Shown here: positions 63,607-64,000 of the stretch, piece by piece
Position numbering within the stretch: the stretch's first letter is position 1
Layout of the letters: the number at the start of each line of letters is the position of its first letter
From: an uncultured Pontibacter sp.
Lineage (GTDB): Bacteria; Bacteroidota; Bacteroidia; Cytophagales; Hymenobacteraceae
Direction of reading: 5' to 3'
Assembly: GCF_947492645.1 (NCBI RefSeq)
Contig: NZ_CANLMZ010000006.1
Span: forward strand, 372,001-436,000
Length of the DNA stretch: 64,000 nucleotides
The notes under the pieces: generated by a model
The model's input: the letters and a program-made list of their open reading frames with translations, nothing else
The model's database searches: none
Told to the model about the DNA's origin: nothing
Made by a program: the position numbers and the translations under genes

Positions 63607-64000
63607 AAGAAAAACTCCGCTGCACCTTTTTGAGGCATTTGGCGTGGAGCTGGAGTACATGATCGTGGAGCGGGACAGCCTGAAGGTAAAGCCTATCACG
63701 GATAAACTGATTTACGACCAGGTCGGGGAATATCTATCTGATGTTGAGTTTGGAGACATCGCCTGGAGCAACGAACTGGTGCTACACGTGGTGGAGCTTA
63801 AAACACAAGGGCCGGTTCAGAACCTGGCTGGCTTACAATGGAAAATGCTGGAGCATGTGCGTAAAATAAACCAGATGCTGCAGAAGTATGATGCCATGCT
63901 GTTGCCTACCGGTGCGCACCCGCTTATGAACCCAGATACCGACACGCAACTGTGGCCGCACGAGCACAATGCCATCTATGAGGCTTACAACAAAGTTTTT
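63599..64000 (+). CDS. GCS2-type carboxylate-amine ligase, 3' end outside window
   Basis: The first 134 codons are visible from ATG 63599; the frame runs off the window. MSKRKTPLHLFEAFGVELEYMIV gives the Gly-Val-Glu-Leu-Glu motif with the paired glutamates of glutamate-cysteine ligase type 2 (GCS2). The visible part includes the helix GLQWKMLEHVRKINQML and PTGAHPLMNPDT, also family marks. It is a ligase that joins a carboxylate to an amine with ATP. The gene overlaps the ATP-grasp gene by eight bases, so the two are translationally coupled. It is probably not true glutathione synthesis, because the neighbours point to a peptide or small-molecule amidoligase system. Confidence 0.85.
   Translation, partial: MSKRKTPLHLFEAFGVELEYMIVERDSLKVKPITDKLIYDQVGEYLSDVEFGDIAWSNELVLHVVELKTQGPVQNLAGLQWKMLEHVRKINQMLQKYDAMLLPTGAHPLMNPDTDTQLWPHEHNAIYEAYNKVF

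Noticed and set aside
63599-64000. True glutamate-cysteine ligase for glutathione synthesis
   Set aside because: The GCS2 family includes many non-glutathione ligases. The coupled RLAN-ATP-grasp and peptidase genes argue for another product, though the end of the gene is not visible.

Overview
The window reads as a chromosomal segment of a Gram-negative Bacteroidota bacterium. The best guess is order Cytophagales, family Hymenobacteraceae (Pontibacter-like). Evidence is a type III glutamine synthetase, ATP-type PEP carboxykinase, a Bacteroidota 'putative porin', DUF4159, a POT peptide transporter, promoter-like TAnnTTTG boxes, and tRNA genes without an encoded CCA. The genus is inferred from gene content, not from a marker gene.

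Region 1 (1-16.7 kb) is a surface-polysaccharide locus. It holds ten glycosyltransferases (mostly GT4, three GT2, the first truncated by the window edge), a UDP-sugar 4-epimerase-like enzyme, an O-antigen ligase/polymerase-type membrane protein, an AsnB-type amidotransferase and a NodU/CmcH-type carbamoyltransferase. The first 9.4 kb is clearly more AT-rich than the rest. The block 11.0-16.7 kb lies between two intergenic copies of a 20-bp palindrome. One copy is split by a ~133-bp MITE-like insertion with a 9-10 bp direct repeat.

Region 2 (17.2-61.2 kb) is core chromosome. It contains two tRNA-Asp genes, accA, an MBL hydrolase/patatin pair, an acyltransferase, smc, an FkbM methyltransferase, DUF4159, rsmE and pckA. 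These are followed by a peptide transporter, groES-groEL, and the group miaB / sigma-54 activator / lptE / TPR protein / secG. Next come pabB, a TPR protein, a zinc-ribbon protein with Nif3, lpxK with a porin, miaE and a periplasmic amidotransferase-like protein. The region ends with an FtsX-type permease, GNAT and GyrI-like proteins, OmpH, mtaB, an LTA-synthase-like enzyme and glnN-type glutamine synthetase. Genes are commonly closed by strong, often bidirectional hairpin terminators. The heptamer AAGTATA (or TATACTT) is strikingly frequent in this region, inside and outside genes, and near background in the AT-rich part of region 1.

Region 3 (61.4-64.0 kb) is the start of a tightly packed operon: a C39/papain-like peptidase, an RLAN-RimK-type ATP-grasp ligase and a GCS2-type carboxylate-amine ligase cut by the window end. 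This matches a class of computationally predicted peptide- or metabolite-modifying amidoligase systems whose product is, to my knowledge, unknown. It is the most promising candidate here for an undescribed system.
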